From DASUAS01 sp963809795 (GTDB lineage: Bacteria > Actinomycetota > Acidimicrobiia > IMCC26256 > DASPTH01): a DNA stretch of 64,000 nt. How positions within the stretch are numbered: the stretch's first letter is position 1; each line of letters begins with the position of its first letter. Shown one piece after another: positions 62,094 through 64,000 of the stretch. The notes below the pieces were generated by a model. It was given only the letters and a program-made list of their open reading frames with translations. It was not told the origin of the DNA and did not search any database. Position numbers and translations under genes: made by a program. The DNA is taken from the NCBI GenBank assembly GCA_963809795.1, contig CAWELN010000003.1:1-64000 (forward strand), given 5' to 3'.

Positions 62094-63141
62094 GGTCCTC
62101 GGCCTCGGCCTCACGCACTTCCCGCCGCTGGGCTGGCCGGACGAGACGATGGATCGCGCCCTGCAGTTCGCGCTCGCGGACCCGAGCGTGCCCGACGCGG
62201 TCAAGGCGGGCGAGGGCTGGCCCGACGGCATGCGCGAGGAGTTCGATCGCGACCGCGTCGCGGCGGCGGCGGACCACCGGGCCGCACTGGTGGCGGGCTG
62301 TGACCACGTGCGCGCCGCACTCGACGAGTTCGCCCCGGACGTGGTGGTGATCTGGGGCGACGACCAGTACGAGTTGTTCCGCGAGGACGTCGTCCCCGCG
62401 TTCTGCGTCGTCGCGGCGGACTCGCTGACCTTCTCGCCGTGGCGGGGATCGGGGGGCGCGGCGATCCCGAACGTGTGGGGCGAAGCCGCCGATACGCAGT
62501 TCGAGCTGCGGGGCCACGCGGAGTTCGGCCGCCACCTCGCGGCGTCGCTCCTCCACGACGACTTCGACGTCGCGTACGCGTACGCGACGCGTGAAGACCG
62601 GCCGTTCCCGCACGCGGTCTCGAACACGGTGCTGTTCCTCGACTACCACCGCGTGGGCTTTCCCTACGCGGTCGTGCCGATGACCGTGAACTGCTACGGA
62701 CGCCTCGCCGTCAGCCGGCGCGGGGGGATGGCCCGCTTCGCGCCCGGCGACGGCATCCCGCCCGTGGACCCGCCGAGTCCGACACCACGCCGGTGCGAGA
62801 ACCTGGGTCGCGCCGCCGCCCGGGCCGCGGCCGCGTCGGATCTCCGGGTCGCGCTCGTCGCGTCGTCGAGCTGGTCGCACGGCTTCCTCCACGACCGTGG
62901 TTGGCGGATGTACCCGGACCACGCCGCCGACCGCGCGTTCTACGACTCGCTGGTCGATCCCGGGCACGAGGCCTGGCACGCGGCGACGCTCGAGAGCATC
63001 GAGCAGTCAGGGCAGCAGGAGATGCTGAACTGGTTCTGCCTCGTCGGTGCGGTCGAGGAAGCGGGGCTCGAGCTCCGATGGAGCAGCTACGTCGAGACGC
63101 ACGTGTTCAACTCGAACAAGTGCTTCGCGGTGTTCCGCTGA
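62086..63141 (+). CDS. LigB-type (class III) extradiol dioxygenase-like protein
   Basis: 351 aa. Protocatechuate 4,5-dioxygenase beta-subunit (LigB) fold. An early iron-ligand His lies in LGLTHFPPLGWP (H11), an acidic WGDDQYELFRED loop follows, and the later His is in VALVASSSWSHGFLHDRG. Unlike LigAB no small alpha subunit gene is adjacent. It probably cleaves a dihydroxylated ring or ring acid, upstream or downstream of the two amidohydrolases. Start ATG 62086 overlaps the previous stop by 8 bases. An unrelated ring cleavage enzyme to the VOC-type one at 36880. The substrate is unknown. Confidence 0.82.
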   Translation: MGEVLGLGLTHFPPLGWPDETMDRALQFALADPSVPDAVKAGEGWPDGMREEFDRDRVAAAADHRAALVAGCDHVRAALDEFAPDVVVIWGDDQYELFREDVVPAFCVVAADSLTFSPWRGSGGAAIPNVWGEAADTQFELRGHAEFGRHLAASLLHDDFDVAYAYATREDRPFPHAVSNTVLFLDYHRVGFPYAVVPMTVNCYGRLAVSRRGGMARFAPGDGIPPVDPPSPTPRRCENLGRAAARAAAASDLRVALVASSSWSHGFLHDRGWRMYPDHAADRAFYDSLVDPGHEAWHAATLESIEQSGQQEMLNWFCLVGAVEEAGLELRWSSYVETHVFNSNKCFAVFR

Positions 63142-63157
63142 GCGGGCGCCTGCCCGT

Positions 63158-63664
63158 TCAGGCGCTCCGCGGGCCGGCGCGTCGCATGGCGGCGATGGTG
63201 CGTTCCAGGAACTCGTCGAACTGGTCGAGCTCGTCGTCGGTGAACTCCTTGGCGAGGATGTCGTCGACGTTGCGGATCATGCGCACGCTTTCCGCGTAGA
63301 CGCTCTTGCCCGCCGCGGTCACGGTGGCGTCGATGGCGCGGGCCGACACCTTCGAGCTCTTCCGCCGGATGAAGCCCTTGCGCTCGAGACCGGCGACGAT
63401 GCCGACCATCGCCTGCGGCGTGACGAACACGGTGCGCGCCAGCGCGGCGGAGGATGCCCGTTCGAGATGCATCAACGCCTGGAGCACGCCGAACTGCGAC
63501 TTGGTCAGCCCGGTGTGGCGCAGCTCGCGGTCCAACTCCCGTCCGACCTCCCGCTCGGCCAACTTGACCAGCCACGTGATCCGGCCGAACTCGCGCGGGC
63601 GGTAATCGCCCTGGTCGTTGCCCACTGGATCCGTGTGCTCCACTCGTCTTCGGGTCGCTGCCAT
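63158..63664 (-). CDS. MarR-family transcriptional regulator
   Basis: 168 aa winged helix-turn-helix protein: helix FGRITWLVKLAEREVGRELD for the dimer, LTKSQFGVLQALMHLERASS and VTPQAMVGIVAGLERKGFI for the DNA-reading helices, the wing RKSSKVSARAIDATVTAAG, and a C-terminal dimer helix. MarR proteins usually bind short palindromes and release them on binding a phenolic or other ligand. ATG 63664 is used; GTG 63721 in frame lacks a better site. Operator site 6 lies about 100 bases upstream. The only regulator inside the island, hence the leading candidate for all six sites. Confidence 0.88.
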   Translation of the reverse strand: MAATRRRVEHTDPVGNDQGDYRPREFGRITWLVKLAEREVGRELDRELRHTGLTKSQFGVLQALMHLERASSAALARTVFVTPQAMVGIVAGLERKGFIRRKSSKVSARAIDATVTAAGKSVYAESVRMIRNVDDILAKEFTDDELDQFDEFLERTIAAMRRAGPRSA

Positions 63665-63763
63665 GACCGGCGACTGTAACGGAGCGCCTACGGAGTAACG
63701 GGTTCCGTCGAGCGAACACACCAGTCCGCGAGCCGGGCCTGACGACGCCCCAACGGCAACTAT

Positions 63764-63777
63764 ATCAAGAACTTGCT
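63764..63777. promoter_or_regulatory. Palindromic operator, site 6 (ATCAA-N4-TTGCT)
   Basis: ATCAAGAACTTGCT, sharing 12 straight bases with site 2. It covers the stop codon of the P450 and lies about 87 bases before the MarR start, consistent with autoregulation of marR. One half is imperfect (TTGCT for TTGAT). Confidence 0.55.
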
Positions 63778-64000
63778 ACACGAGCCGCGGGGGTGAACCG
63801 GGCGGGCATGCTCACGTACCCGTTGACGATGCCGAGCGACGGGTACCGCACGGTCTCCGACCGCACGATGCGGAAGTCGGGGATCCGCCGGAGCGTGGTC
63901 TCGAGCATGGTCGTGAACTCCGCCCGGGCGAGCGTGGAGCCGATGCAGCGATGCTTCCCGATGCCGAAGGCGACGTGCCGGTTGGGCTGACGGTCGGGGA
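63765..64000 (-). CDS. Cytochrome P450, C-terminal fragment (continues past right edge)
   Basis: The minus-strand frame from the right edge gives the heme-binding loop VAFGIGKHRCIGSTLARAEF with its Cys ligand, then MLETTLRRIPDFRI and the C-terminal strand region GYVSMPARFTP, stopping at TGA 63765-63767. This is the last ~78 residues of a bacterial P450 distinct from 58583-59752. Its stop lies in operator site 6, and marR follows about 100 bases downstream on the same strand. The N-terminal part is outside the window. Confidence 0.88.
   Translation of the reverse strand, partial: PDRQPNRHVAFGIGKHRCIGSTLARAEFTTMLETTLRRIPDFRIVRSETVRYPSLGIVNGYVSMPARFTPAARVASS

Noticed and set aside
1..64000. tRNA, rRNA, CRISPR arrays, insertion sequences, integrase or attachment sites
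   Set aside because: Looked for by eye on both strands; no cloverleaf, repeat-spacer array, transposase or integrase motif was seen.

Overview
The window is 64 kb of very GC-rich, tightly packed bacterial DNA. Frequent GTG starts, 4-bp GTGA/ATGA stop-start overlaps, an F420-type luciferase-like oxidoreductase, large ATPase-LuxR regulators and a BphC/HsaC-type dioxygenase all point to a free-living, aerobic, soil- or water-type actinobacterium. I cannot name a genus. No rRNA, tRNA, CRISPR array, insertion sequence or phage gene was seen.

Left part (0-30 kb): mixed metabolism and regulation. A truncated SDR is followed by an amidohydrolase, an aldehyde dehydrogenase and a GH3 beta-glucosidase on the minus strand. 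Next come a secreted protein, a small VOC protein, a YoaK-like membrane protein and an aldo/keto reductase. A GAF-LuxR regulator sits between two copies of a 23-bp repeat, with a beta-hydroxyacid dehydrogenase and an MDR reductase beyond it. A GH65 phosphorylase is paired with a beta-phosphoglucomutase-like HAD enzyme. A DHA2 exporter with a DUF308 protein, an 817-aa fusion membrane protein, a second GAF-LuxR regulator, and a FAD reductase between two giant LuxR regulators complete this part. Several genes here carry single-base frameshifts, almost all consistent with one extra base, so read error is more likely than decay.

Right part (30.5-64 kb): one large catabolic island, almost entirely oxidoreductases and ring-cleavage enzymes. 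It begins with a branched-chain-amino-acid-type ABC importer in which two permeases and one ATPase are fused in a single 975-aa protein. It then encodes three DapB-like dehydrogenases, an HsaC/BphC-like extradiol dioxygenase next to a NahE-like hydratase-aldolase, and a KstD-like flavoprotein next to a 3alpha-HSD-like SDR. Further on are an HsaA-like flavin monooxygenase, a form-II CoxL-like molybdenum hydroxylase with no partner subunits, four more SDRs, small NTF2-like and cupin proteins, and a class II aldolase. It ends with a coupled P450 / F420 oxidoreductase / indolepyruvate:ferredoxin oxidoreductase / SDR operon, a coupled amidohydrolase / amidohydrolase / LigB-type dioxygenase operon, and a P450 followed by a MarR regulator. 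The enzyme set resembles steroid or polycyclic aromatic catabolism, but the substrate is not fixed by the sequence.

The most striking observation is a palindrome, ATCAA-N4-TTGAT, that occurs six times. All copies lie between 30.5 and 63.8 kb, in intergenic DNA or just at the end of the preceding gene. Essentially every operon of the island has one copy at its promoter side, including the gap between the terminal P450 and the marR gene. I infer a single previously undescribed regulon, with the MarR protein as the leading candidate regulator.
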